Shown here: piece after piece, positions 14,785-22,538 of the stretch
How the letters are laid out: each line of letters opens with the position of its first letter
Position numbering within the stretch: position 1 is the stretch's first letter
Made by a program: the position numbers and the translations under genes
The notes under the pieces: generated by a model
Told to the model about the DNA's origin: nothing
Databases searched by the model: none
Seen by the model: the letters and a program-made list of their open reading frames with translations, nothing else
Assembly (NCBI GenBank): GCA_030530305.1
Contig: JAUMVF010000006.1
Span: 1 to 36,432 of the forward strand
DNA from: Bacillota bacterium
GTDB lineage: Bacteria; Bacillota; Clostridia; Peptostreptococcales; Anaerovoracaceae
Length of the DNA: 36,432 bases
Reading direction: 5' to 3'

Positions 14785-15909
14785 ATGGATCTTAAAAAGG
14801 CGGAACTGAGACCGGAAGAACAGGTCACCCTCAAACTGAGAGGCCTCTACGAACGGTACGGGTACAAGAAATACAAGATGAGCAAATTCGAGGAGTACAG
14901 CCTGTACTCTGAGAACAAGGACTTCCTGGAGGGAAACAAGATCATCACTTTCACCGATCTTGACGGCAGGCTCATGGCGCTGAAACCGGACGTTACCCTG
15001 AGCATCATCAAGAACTCCAACATCAGCGAAGACACAGCGGAAAAGGCTTATTACCTTGAGAACGTCTACAGGGAAAGCAAAGACAGCCGCAACTTCAAAG
15101 AGATAAACCAGATGGGCCTTGAGCTCATCGGCGCTCTCGATGATTACGGCATTACAGAAGTTCTTTCGCTGGCGGCTGATACTCTGGCGGCAGTAAGCCC
15201 CGACTACATCCTCGAGTTTTCACATATGGATTACGTGGTCGCTCTCCTCGGAAATCTCGACATCAGCGAGCAGATCAAGTTCAAATTCCTCAGGCTCATC
15301 AGAACCAGGAACGTGGACGGCATCAGGAAGACAGCTGAGGCAGAGAACCTGACGGCTGAACAGCAGGAAGCTCTTTGCGCAGTCCCCTCCCTTTACGGCG
15401 ATGTGAGACAGACTGTTGAGAAAGCAAGGAAATACGCAGTCAACGAAACGATGAACGCCGCCCTCGATCAGATGCTGGTCATCTATGACGGACTCCGCGA
15501 GGCAGGCGCCGCAGAAAAGATCCAGGCAGACCTTTCTATAGTCAATGATATAGATTACTATAACGGCATAATCTTCAACGGGTATGTCAAAGAGCTGGCA
15601 GGCAGAGTTCTGGCCGGCGGCCAGTATGACCGGGCGCTTAAGCACATGGGCAAAAAAGGAAAGGCAATTGGTTTTGCCCTTTATTTAAACGACATCAATT
15701 CACTGGCGAAGAAGGCTTCCCAGTACGATGTGGACGCGGTAGTCCTTTACGACGAGGGCACGCCGATCCCCGAAGTTACAGGCGCGGTAAAACGCCTGCA
15801 GGAAAACGGCATGAGCGTTTTCGCGGCAAAGAAAGAACCCTTAGACCTGCGCTGCAGGAACGTATATCAGCTTATAAACGGCAAGCTTTCAGAAAAGGAG
15901 GTAAGATAA
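14785..15909 (+). CDS. hisZ: ATP phosphoribosyltransferase regulatory subunit
   Basis: 374 residues from ATG 14785, with AAAGGA seven bases upstream; an in-frame TTG at 14758 lacks a site. The protein resembles the catalytic core of histidyl-tRNA synthetase (FTDLDGRLMALKPDVTLSI, YYLENVYR, YYNGIIFNGYV, LAGGQYD) but is shorter and lacks a tRNA-binding domain, as expected for HisZ. It forms a complex with the short HisG and confers activity and histidine feedback control on the first step of histidine synthesis. First gene of the operon; it ends one base before hisG. Confidence 0.93.
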   Translation: MDLKKAELRPEEQVTLKLRGLYERYGYKKYKMSKFEEYSLYSENKDFLEGNKIITFTDLDGRLMALKPDVTLSIIKNSNISEDTAEKAYYLENVYRESKDSRNFKEINQMGLELIGALDDYGITEVLSLAADTLAAVSPDYILEFSHMDYVVALLGNLDISEQIKFKFLRLIRTRNVDGIRKTAEAENLTAEQQEALCAVPSLYGDVRQTVEKARKYAVNETMNAALDQMLVIYDGLREAGAAEKIQADLSIVNDIDYYNGIIFNGYVKELAGRVLAGGQYDRALKHMGKKGKAIGFALYLNDINSLAKKASQYDVDAVVLYDEGTPIPEVTGAVKRLQENGMSVFAAKKEPLDLRCRNVYQLINGKLSEKEVR

Positions 15910-15910
15910 C

Positions 15911-16546
15911 ATGCTTAACATCGCACTTCCAAAAGGCAGACTGGGCGACCAGGTTTATGAAATGCTCAACGACTCCGGGTACGCCTGCCCCGCCTACAAC
16001 GACAAAGACAGGGAACTTATCATAGAAAGTAAAGAAGCCGGCATCAGATACCTTCTGGTAAAGCCCAGCGACGTGGCCGTATATGTTGAACACCACGCTG
16101 CGGACGTAGGTATCGTAGGCAAAGACATCCTTATGGAAAATGACCCGGATGTTTATGAGCTTCTGGATCTGGATATAGGCAAATGCAAGATGTCCGTAGC
16201 CGCTCCCAAAGGCTATGTGGAAGATAAGGACAGCACCCTCCGCGTGGCGACAAAATTCGTCAACGTGGCCAAGGCCCACTACGCGGCGAAAAACCGCGAC
16301 GTTGAGATCATCAAACTCAACGGAAGCATCGAGCTGGGACCGATCCTTGGACTTTCACACGTGATCGTGGATATAGTGGAGACGGGAAACACGCTGAAAG
16401 CCAACAACCTTGAAGTAATCGAGCAGTTCAAGGACATCAGCGCCCGCTTCATCGCCAACAAGTCCAGCTTCAAATTCCAGAACAAAGAAATAACCGAAAT
16501 GGTAGACAAACTGGCAGCGGTCGTACGCGCCAGAAAGGAAAAATAA
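15911..16546 (+). CDS. hisG: ATP phosphoribosyltransferase, short form, catalytic subunit
   Basis: 211 residues, the short HisG type that needs HisZ, which is the gene just upstream. It joins ATP and PRPP to give phosphoribosyl-ATP. Typical features are MLNIALPKGRLGDQVYEML at the N-terminus, DVGIVGKDIL, and the PRPP loop region VDIVETGNTLKANNLEVI. A strong AAAAGGAGGTAAGATAAC site precedes the ATG. In related operons hisD follows here; in this window a direct repeat and hisC follow. Confidence 0.95.
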   Translation: MLNIALPKGRLGDQVYEMLNDSGYACPAYNDKDRELIIESKEAGIRYLLVKPSDVAVYVEHHAADVGIVGKDILMENDPDVYELLDLDIGKCKMSVAAPKGYVEDKDSTLRVATKFVNVAKAHYAAKNRDVEIIKLNGSIELGPILGLSHVIVDIVETGNTLKANNLEVIEQFKDISARFIANKSSFKFQNKEITEMVDKLAAVVRARKEK

Positions 16547-16550
16547 CCGC

Positions 16551-16620
16551 GGCAGGCTGAAAAGCCGGCTGCGTCAGATGTAGGCCGCAGCGGGCAGGCT
16601 GGAAAGCCGGCTGCGTCAGA
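16551..16620 (+). repeat. Two direct 28-bp repeats between hisG and hisC
   Basis: Copies at 16551-16578 and 16593-16620 start GGCAGGCTG and end CCGGCTGCGTCAGA, with a single mismatch (A/G) between them. They fill nearly all of the hisG-hisC gap, the position where hisD usually lies. Confidence 0.9.
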
Positions 16621-16631
16621 GAGGAACTATA

Positions 16632-17702
16632 ATGAGCAGATTTTTCAGCGAGGAACTGTCAGCGCTTACCCCGTACACACCGGGAGAACAGCCTGACAAG
16701 TCAAAGCAACTGATAAAACTGAATACTAATGAGAACCCCTATGGCCCGGGACCAATGGTCAAAAAAGCCCTGGAGGAGACAGACTCGGATCTTTTGCGGC
16801 TCTACCCCGATCCGGAGGCTCTGGAGCTGAGAGAAGCCATCGCGGATTTCTACGGGCTTGGTCCCGAACAGGTGGCAGTGACCAACGGATCCGACGAGAC
16901 TCTGGCTTTTGCTTTCATGGCTTTTTCGGCAAACCGGCGCAAGGTATTCTTCCCGGAGATCAGCTATGGATTTTACCCCGTGTTCGCCCAGGTGTTCAAG
17001 ACGGATTTTGAGGAAGTCCCCCTTCGCGGAGGTCTGACCATCGATCCGGAGGACTATCTGAAGTGTGACGGGCCGGTCCTTATAGCCAACCCCAACGCGC
17101 CAACGGGTCTTGCCCTTGAGCCGTCGGAAATAGAGCGGATATTAAATGCGGATCCCTACAGACTGGTGATAATTGACGAGGCCTATGTCGACTTCGGCGC
17201 TGAGAGCTGCGTGCCTCTGATCGAAAAATACGACAACCTTCTGGTGATCCAGACTTTTTCCAAGTCCAGAGGACTGGCCGGAAGCCGCGTAGGGTTCGCA
17301 CTCGGGTGTGAAGACCTGATCAACGATATCAACACTATCAAGTTCAGTTTCAACCCATACAGCCTTGACCAGGTAGCCATAAGTGTCGCGGCCGCGTCAA
17401 TGCGGGATAAAGAGCACTTTGAACAGACCAGGAGCATGATCATGGCAACCCGGGAAAAGACGTTCAAAACTCTTAAGGAAATGAATTTCCATGTGATCCC
17501 GTCCAAGGCGAACTTCCTGTTCGCAAGACACGACCTGATCAGCGGCGCGGATTACTTTGCCGCTCTCAGGGAAAATGATATAATAGTAAGGCATTTTGAC
17601 AAAGAGCGCATAGAGGATTATGTACGGATATCGATCGGCACAGATGAGCAGATGAAACAGTTCCTGAAAGTGACCGGCGAGATCATCCGGGAACTGGAAT
17701 AA
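16632..17702 (+). CDS. hisC: Histidinol-phosphate aminotransferase
   Basis: 356 residues, a PLP-dependent fold-type I aminotransferase. Markers: KLNTNENPYGPGP at the N-terminus, NPNAPTG, VIIDEAYVDF with the cofactor Asp and Tyr, and TFSKSRGLAGSRVGFALG with the PLP-binding Lys. It converts imidazole-acetol phosphate to L-histidinol phosphate. GAGAGGAAC precedes the start. It sits directly after hisG, with no hisD between. Confidence 0.94.
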   Translation: MSRFFSEELSALTPYTPGEQPDKSKQLIKLNTNENPYGPGPMVKKALEETDSDLLRLYPDPEALELREAIADFYGLGPEQVAVTNGSDETLAFAFMAFSANRRKVFFPEISYGFYPVFAQVFKTDFEEVPLRGGLTIDPEDYLKCDGPVLIANPNAPTGLALEPSEIERILNADPYRLVIIDEAYVDFGAESCVPLIEKYDNLLVIQTFSKSRGLAGSRVGFALGCEDLINDINTIKFSFNPYSLDQVAISVAAASMRDKEHFEQTRSMIMATREKTFKTLKEMNFHVIPSKANFLFARHDLISGADYFAALRENDIIVRHFDKERIEDYVRISIGTDEQMKQFLKVTGEIIRELE

Positions 17703-17784
17703 AACGCCCCATCAAGTCGCGCAGGCAAGGGCGCGAAATAACAACCATACGTCCGCACAGGCGGCGTGAAACGAAAGGATCGTT

Positions 17785-18408
17785 ATGAGAAAATCAGAGA
17801 TCAAAAGAGATACAAAAGAGACCCAGATCAAACTGAGTCTTGAGATAGACGGAACCGGGCAGTACGACATTAAGACCGACTGCGGGTTTCTGAAACACAT
17901 GCTGGAGCTTTTCGCCCGTCACGGCAGGTTCGATCTTACCATCGACTGCACCGGCGACAGCTACGTGGATTACCACCACACAGTTGAAGATATCGGCATC
18001 TGCATGGGACAGGCTTTCAAAGAAGCCCTGGGCGACAAGAAAGGCATCTGCAGATACGGGAGCATGATGCTCCCCATGGACGAGGCCCTCGTGCTGTCGT
18101 CCCTGGATATCAGCGGAAGAGCCTTCGTCAATTATGATGTTGTGCTCCCTGCCATGAAGGTCACTGATGACGCGGAAGAAACATCGCCTATGAAGGTCGG
18201 CGATTTCGACACCGAGCTGGTGAAAGAATTCCTGCTTGCTTTTGCGCGGGAGCTGGGACTGACCCTCCACGTAAAGATGTTCGCAGGCGAGAATACGCAC
18301 CACATCATCGAGGCCGTATTCAAAGGTTTTGCTAGAGCGCTGGCTAAGGCATGCGCTATTGACGAGAATTTTGCTGACGAGATACCATCCACCAAAGGAG
18401 TTTTATAA
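17785..18408 (+). CDS. hisB: Imidazoleglycerol-phosphate dehydratase
   Basis: 207 residues, monofunctional HisB without a phosphatase domain. The two metal-binding His motifs are visible: DYHHTVEDIGI and ENTHHIIEAVFKGFARAL, plus GFLKHMLELFARH near the N-terminus. It dehydrates imidazole glycerol phosphate to imidazole-acetol phosphate. GAAAGGATC precedes the ATG. Its TAATG overlaps the start of hisH by one base, so the two are translationally coupled. Confidence 0.95.
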   Translation: MRKSEIKRDTKETQIKLSLEIDGTGQYDIKTDCGFLKHMLELFARHGRFDLTIDCTGDSYVDYHHTVEDIGICMGQAFKEALGDKKGICRYGSMMLPMDEALVLSSLDISGRAFVNYDVVLPAMKVTDDAEETSPMKVGDFDTELVKEFLLAFARELGLTLHVKMFAGENTHHIIEAVFKGFARALAKACAIDENFADEIPSTKGVL

Positions 18409-19121
18409 TGATTGCTATCGTAGATTACGGAGTGGGAAATCTGTTCTCGCTTCAGGCTTCACTGAAATATCTGGGCTTTGACGCCAAAGTCACGGGGGAA
18501 AAAGAAGACCTTAAGAAGGCCGACAGACTGATCCTCCCCGGCGTGGGCGCTTTTGAAGACGCCATCGCTAAACTGAGAGCCACCGGTCTCGTGGACACGA
18601 TAATCGACGAGACCTCCAAGGGCAAATACCTGCTGGGCATCTGCCTCGGTATGCAGCTGCTTTTCAAAAAGAGCTATGAATACGGCGAGTTCGAGGGTCT
18701 CGGCCTTATCGACGGCGATGTGGTAAGCATCGAAGACGACCTGAGCCCGGAGGCAAAAGGCGTGCTCAAAGTTCCTCACATCGGCTGGAACGCCCTGACT
18801 CTCACAGAAATGGGCACATGCGACAGCGGCTGCTGTGATGCGGCAGCTTCCGGCTGCGGTACTGCTTCCGACTGTGTGGCCAACCCGGAGGGGCGCTGCG
18901 TGGATCCGCTGTTCAAATACACGAAAAACGGCGACTGCGTTTACTTCGTCCACAGTTTTTACGGCAAGAACTGCGAGAAAAGCACCATCGCCACAGCCGA
19001 ATACGATGTGACCATCACAGGCGCCGTGAGAAACGGCACTGTTTACGGGACCCAGTTCCATCCTGAAAAAAGCGGAAAAGTCGGTCTCGATATACTTAGA
19101 GCGTTTACTGAACTGAAATAA
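18408..19121 (+). CDS. hisH: Imidazole glycerol phosphate synthase, glutaminase subunit, with Cys-rich insertion
   Basis: 237 residues, longer than the usual ~200. The class I amidotransferase triad is present: Cys79 in GICLGMQ, and His and Glu in QFHPEKSG near the C-terminus. It supplies ammonia to HisF. Between PHIGWN (~126) and VYFVHSFYG lies an extra segment of about 28 residues containing six Cys at 138, 142, 143, 150, 156 and 164, plus one Cys shortly after (GDCVYF). The insertion lies between two conserved catalytic-domain strands and is not part of the normal family. The frame is intact, so it is not obviously a frameshift product. Confidence 0.93.
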   Translation: MIAIVDYGVGNLFSLQASLKYLGFDAKVTGEKEDLKKADRLILPGVGAFEDAIAKLRATGLVDTIIDETSKGKYLLGICLGMQLLFKKSYEYGEFEGLGLIDGDVVSIEDDLSPEAKGVLKVPHIGWNALTLTEMGTCDSGCCDAAASGCGTASDCVANPEGRCVDPLFKYTKNGDCVYFVHSFYGKNCEKSTIATAEYDVTITGAVRNGTVYGTQFHPEKSGKVGLDILRAFTELK

Positions 19122-19133
19122 GGAATAATAATT

Positions 19134-19844
19134 ATGAAGATTTTTCCCGCGATAGATCTGAGAGACGGCAAGGCGGTTCGCCTTTTTCAGGGCGACTACG
19201 ACCAGATGACCGTATACAGCGATGACCCGGCTGACGTGGCCGAGGGTTTCAAAGCCTGCGGCGCGGAGAACATACACCTTGTCGATCTGGACGGAGCAAA
19301 AGACGGAAAACTTGTCAATTTCGAGACTATAAAAAAGATAACCGGCCGGGTGGATATGTTCACCGAAGTCGGCGGCGGAATACGCGATGAAGAACGTATA
19401 AAACAGTATCTTGATCTGGGTGTCGGCAGAGTCATTCTGGGCACTGTCGCAGTCAAAGATCCGGATTTCCTGGAAAAAATGGTTTCGCGCTACGGCGAAA
19501 AAATCGCTGTCGGCGTGGATGTAAAAGACGGCTTCGTGGCCATCAACGGATGGAAAGAAGTCACCGATAAAAAAGGTTTTGATTTCTGCAGGTGGCTGCG
19601 TGACATCGGCGTGAAAACCGTGATCTATACGGACATTTCCCGGGACGGCGGCCTGAAGGGCACCAACATGGATGCTTACCGGAAACTGAAAGAAATCGAA
19701 GGCCTTGATATCGTCGCTTCCGGCGGCATAAGTTTTGAAGACGAGATAACAGCACTTAAAGATATAGTCTATGGCGCGATTCTGGGTAAGGCGCTTTACA
19801 GCGGCGCTCTTGATCTGAAACGCGCAATTGAACTGGCGAAATAG
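19134..19844 (+). CDS. hisA: ProFAR isomerase (phosphoribosylformimino-5-aminoimidazole carboxamide ribotide isomerase)
   Basis: 236 residues, a (beta/alpha)8 barrel. Begins MKIFPAIDLRDGKAVRLFQGD with the catalytic Asp; EVGGGIRDEE and a second phosphate loop VASGGISFED near the C-terminus are typical, and the second catalytic Asp lies in YTDISRDGGLKGTN. It isomerises ProFAR to PRFAR. It sits 12 nt after hisH. AAGGAATAATAATT precedes the start. Confidence 0.95.
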   Translation: MKIFPAIDLRDGKAVRLFQGDYDQMTVYSDDPADVAEGFKACGAENIHLVDLDGAKDGKLVNFETIKKITGRVDMFTEVGGGIRDEERIKQYLDLGVGRVILGTVAVKDPDFLEKMVSRYGEKIAVGVDVKDGFVAINGWKEVTDKKGFDFCRWLRDIGVKTVIYTDISRDGGLKGTNMDAYRKLKEIEGLDIVASGGISFEDEITALKDIVYGAILGKALYSGALDLKRAIELAK

Positions 19845-19928
19845 CAGGCCGGCAAGGCAAGCCGGTAAACGATCTGCTGATCGGAAATGGCCTGCTAAAC
19901 GGTTAATGACTTACCAAAAGGAGACAAA

Positions 19929-20684
19929 ATGATAACCAAAAGGATAATCCCCTGCCTGGACGTAAGGGATGGAAAAGTTGTAAAAGGCGTGAATTTCAAA
20001 GGCGTCAAGGACGTTGCCGATCCGGTGGAAATGGCGAAGTTCTACAATGACAGCGGCGCTGACGAACTTGTTTTTTACGACATAACGGCAAGCGTGGAAG
20101 GAAGAAAAATTTTCTCGGAAGTGCTGACCAGCGTTGCTTCCCAGATCTTCATTCCTCTTACAGTCGGCGGCGGCATCAACACTCTCGATGATTTCGACAG
20201 AGTGCTCAAATGCGGCGCAGACAAAGTGAGCGTCAACAGCGGAGCCATCAAGAATCCGGCCATCATAGAAAAAGCCGCTAAAAAATACGGCGACCAGTGC
20301 GTCGTGCTCAGTACGGACATCGCTCTGATAGACGGCAAGTATCATCTGTTCACCGGCGGCGGCCAGAAAGATACGGGCATCGATGCTATCCAGTGGATCA
20401 TCGACGGCGTGGATCACGGGGCCGGCGAGCTTGTGATCAACAGCATCGATACAGACGGTGTAAAAGGCGGCTTCGATCTGGATCTTCTGGATCTCGTAGC
20501 ATCCAAGGTCAATGTTCCTATCATAGCATCCGGCGGAGCCGGGAGCATGGAGCATTTCGCAGAGCTTTTCAGACATGACGGAATGGACGCAGGCCTTGCA
20601 GCAAGTATCTTCCACTTCAAAGAGGTGGACATCAGAGACCTGAAGAAATACCTGATCGAACAGGGAATAAATATGAGGATATGA
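19929..20684 (+). CDS. hisF: Imidazole glycerol phosphate synthase, cyclase subunit
   Basis: 251 residues, a barrel homologous to HisA. Begins MITKRIIPCLDVRDGKVVKGVNF; LTVGGGINTLDDF and IIASGGAGSMEHF are its phosphate loops, and NSIDTDGVKGGFD carries the second catalytic Asp. With HisH it closes the imidazole ring and releases AICAR, which links this operon to the purine genes at 27730-36095. AAAAGGAGAC precedes the start. An 84-nt gap without an open frame separates it from hisA. Confidence 0.95.
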   Translation: MITKRIIPCLDVRDGKVVKGVNFKGVKDVADPVEMAKFYNDSGADELVFYDITASVEGRKIFSEVLTSVASQIFIPLTVGGGINTLDDFDRVLKCGADKVSVNSGAIKNPAIIEKAAKKYGDQCVVLSTDIALIDGKYHLFTGGGQKDTGIDAIQWIIDGVDHGAGELVINSIDTDGVKGGFDLDLLDLVASKVNVPIIASGGAGSMEHFAELFRHDGMDAGLAASIFHFKEVDIRDLKKYLIEQGINMRI

Positions 20685-20689
20685 CGGCC

Positions 20690-20790
20690 GTGCTACGCGC
20701 GCCAAGTCATGTTGACCGCAGAGCGGTCACCGTGCTACGTGTAGCATGCCTATTGATATGAATGCGGACCTGTGCTACAGGCCGTGCTAC
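20690..20790 (+). repeat. Cluster of GTGCTAC repeats and hairpins between hisF and hisIE
   Basis: GTGCTAC occurs at 20690, 20732, 20772 and 20784. Hairpins GACCGC-AGA-GCGGTC (20714-20728) and GCTAC-GT-GTAGC (20734-20745) lie between them, and the last copy is followed by a run of seven T before the hisIE ribosome binding site. This could be an internal attenuator or mRNA processing site. Confidence 0.6.
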
Positions 20791-20811
20791 AGTTTTTTTC
20801 GGAGGTAAAAA

Positions 20812-21471
20812 ATGATAACTGCAGATTTTGACATAAGCGAACTGAAATTCGATGAAAAAGGGCTCATTCCTGCCATCGTCCAGGACTACTTTTCAAAGCA
20901 GGTCCTCACTCTGGCCTATATGAACAAAGAGTCTCTGGGCATAACTCTTGATGAAGGCAAGACCTGCTTCTGGAGCCGCTCACGTCAGGAACTCTGGCGC
21001 AAAGGCGAGACCAGCGGCAACTACCAGAAAGTCGTGACCATCAAAGCTGACTGTGACAAGGACGCTCTGGTAATCGAGGTCATAAAAGACGGCCCGGCCT
21101 GCCACACAGGCGCGGAAAGCTGCTTCTTCAACGACCTTTACCAGGCAGATGACGTTACGCCTTTCTCATATGAAGCGCTTTATGACATGATCAAAGGCCG
21201 TAAGACCGACCCGAAGGAGGGCAGCTACACCACTTACCTTTTCGACAAGGGTATTGAGAAGATCATGAAAAAAGTCGGCGAGGAAAGCACGGAAGTAATC
21301 ATCGCCGCGACAAAGGGCGACAAGGAAGAGACCATCTACGAAGTTGCCGATCTCGCTTATCACGTACTGGTAATGATGGCTGAGCAGGGCATCGAGCTGA
21401 AAGACATCATGGCAGAACTTGCCAAGCGCCACGTTATCGATCACAAGGTGAAACAGGAACGTATGAAATAG
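20812..21471 (+). CDS. hisIE: Bifunctional phosphoribosyl-AMP cyclohydrolase / phosphoribosyl-ATP pyrophosphatase
   Basis: 219 residues. The N-terminal HisI domain (~1-115) has [18 protein letters not shown] and the Zn/Mg ligands in DCDKDAL and [10 protein letters not shown]. The C-terminal HisE domain (~125-219) has [19 protein letters not shown] with the metal-binding acidic residues. It carries out steps two and three of histidine synthesis. TCGGAGGTAAAAA precedes the start. It is the last gene of the operon, with hairpins and a terminator following. Confidence 0.95.
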   Translation: MITADFDISELKFDEKGLIPAIVQDYFSKQVLTLAYMNKESLGITLDEGKTCFWSRSRQELWRKGETSGNYQKVVTIKADCDKDALVIEVIKDGPACHTGAESCFFNDLYQADDVTPFSYEALYDMIKGRKTDPKEGSYTTYLFDKGIEKIMKKVGEESTEVIIAATKGDKEETIYEVADLAYHVLVMMAEQGIELKDIMAELAKRHVIDHKVKQERMK

Positions 21472-21478
21472 TTTTTTC

Positions 21479-21499
21479 GGAGCGCATGAGGTGCGCTCC
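21479..21499 (+). other. Hairpin after hisIE
   Basis: GGAGCGCA and TGCGCTCC form a perfect 8-bp stem with a 5-nt loop. It has no T-run, so it is probably mRNA 3'-end structure ahead of the terminator at 21540. Confidence 0.5.
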
Positions 21500-21539
21500 C
21501 CCAACGCGCGTGTTTGATTGAGCGCGCGATTATATAAAA

Positions 21540-21562
21540 GGGAGCCTTACGGCTCCCCTTTT
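21540..21562. terminator. Bidirectional terminator between hisIE and the convergent methyltransferase-like gene
   Basis: GGGAGCC (21540-21546) TTAC GGCTCCC (21551-21557) followed by CTTTTT and preceded by AAAA, so it can serve both converging operons. Confidence 0.85.
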
Positions 21563-21646
21563 TAGTATTCTGAAATTTGTATCATTCGAAATTTACTCCA
21601 TTCGAGTTTTGCGCCGGCTGCCTCGCTGAAATGCTTTTCCTGTTTC

Positions 21647-22132
21647 TCAGAAGATAAATGGTATTATTTTTTTCGTTCTTCTCTTGTATTCCCTGTAGGC
21701 CTCTCCGAAATCTTCCTCCAGCCGCTTTTCTTCCCTGCTGACCTGGACCATCATGATCGCCACATATGCTATGAAAATGACGAGCGCCTGCCAGGACCAG
21801 AGGCAAATCACCAAGCCGGTATAGAAGATGAACACGCCAAGAAGCATGGGATTTCTGCATATTCTGTACGGACCGCCGGTCATCAGTTCGCTGGTGCGCG
21901 GAGCCACCTCGTGGTTGAACGCGTCCATGGGATTGCCCTTTCCTACGATCTTCATGTAAACGATGGACCAGATGCTCAAGGCTATCCCAATGACTCCAAG
22001 GACCACAAGCACAACTATCCTCCCTGTCCCCGGATCCACGTTCCCTGAAAGTTTCCACATGAGCAGCGGAATGAGGATGATGAACAGGATCAGTCCCATG
22101 ATGTATCCGATTATGTCTCTGGCGTTTTTCAT
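21647..22132 (-). CDS. Isoprenylcysteine carboxyl methyltransferase-family membrane protein
   Basis: 161 residues with four to five hydrophobic segments. The C-terminal half carries the SAM-binding pattern of the ICMT/PEMT-like family: NHEVAPRTSELMTGGPYRICRNPMLLG and a final REEKRLEEDFGEAYREYKRRTKKIIPF. Bacterial members are probable small-molecule or lipid methyltransferases; the substrate is unknown. The ATG lies one base after the stop of the small upstream gene, so the two form an operon read from the promoter at 22351. Confidence 0.82.
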   Translation of the reverse strand: MKNARDIIGYIMGLILFIILIPLLMWKLSGNVDPGTGRIVVLVVLGVIGIALSIWSIVYMKIVGKGNPMDAFNHEVAPRTSELMTGGPYRICRNPMLLGVFIFYTGLVICLWSWQALVIFIAYVAIMMVQVSREEKRLEEDFGEAYREYKRRTKKIIPFIF

Positions 22133-22133
22133 G

Positions 22134-22265
22134 CTATTTGATCTCTATCGTTATGTCCATCCCCTCTTCATAACCTTTCAGCGCCTTTACCATGCCAAGG
22201 ATGACTCCACTTACCATTTCCTCGATGAACGGTGCCATTGGCACATCTTCACCATCAAATTTCAT
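22134..22265 (-). CDS. Small protein of 43 residues, unknown function
   Basis: I start it at ATG 22265, preceded by AGGAG at about 12 nt (MKFDGEDVPMAPFIEEMVSG..., ending GMDITIEIK). An in-frame ATG at 22295 would give 53 residues but has no ribosome binding site. It has a regular beta-helix-beta appearance with a hydrophobic helix (FIEEMVSGVILGMVKAL). It is transcribed from the promoter at 22351-22380 and ends one base before the methyltransferase-like gene. I do not recognise the family. Good ribosome binding site, promoter and tight coupling make it a credible gene. Confidence 0.65.
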   Translation of the reverse strand: MKFDGEDVPMAPFIEEMVSGVILGMVKALKGYEEGMDITIEIK

Positions 22266-22350
22266 TGTTATTTCTTTTTCTCCTGCAGTTTTCATATTGC
22301 TTTTACGGCCGGCTTTTGAGCATCGGCCTTTCCTCCTTTTCTTTTGCTTT

Positions 22351-22380
22351 ATTATACCTTGCGGCGGCGCAGGTTTTCAA
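22351..22380 (-). promoter_or_regulatory. Promoter of the small-protein/methyltransferase operon
   Basis: On the minus strand TTGAAA (22375-22380), 18-bp spacer, TATAAT (22351-22356). Confidence 0.65.
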
Positions 22381-22538
22381 TCATGTGTTGTTTTTGCCTG
22401 AACGCGGCAAGTTCCCTGCCACTTTCCCTATGGCATACGCGTGCCGTATTTGATAAAATTAAGTAAATAAACTGATTAACGATACGGCCCCGAAACGGTC
22501 TGGGTTTTGCGCCGGTCGGGATCACGCGGGAGGTAATC

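Noticed and set aside
21582-22058. Minus-strand frame overlapping the ICMT-like gene in another phase
   Set aside because: The other frame has the membrane segments and family motifs; this one gives a His/Arg/Gly-rich unlikely sequence.
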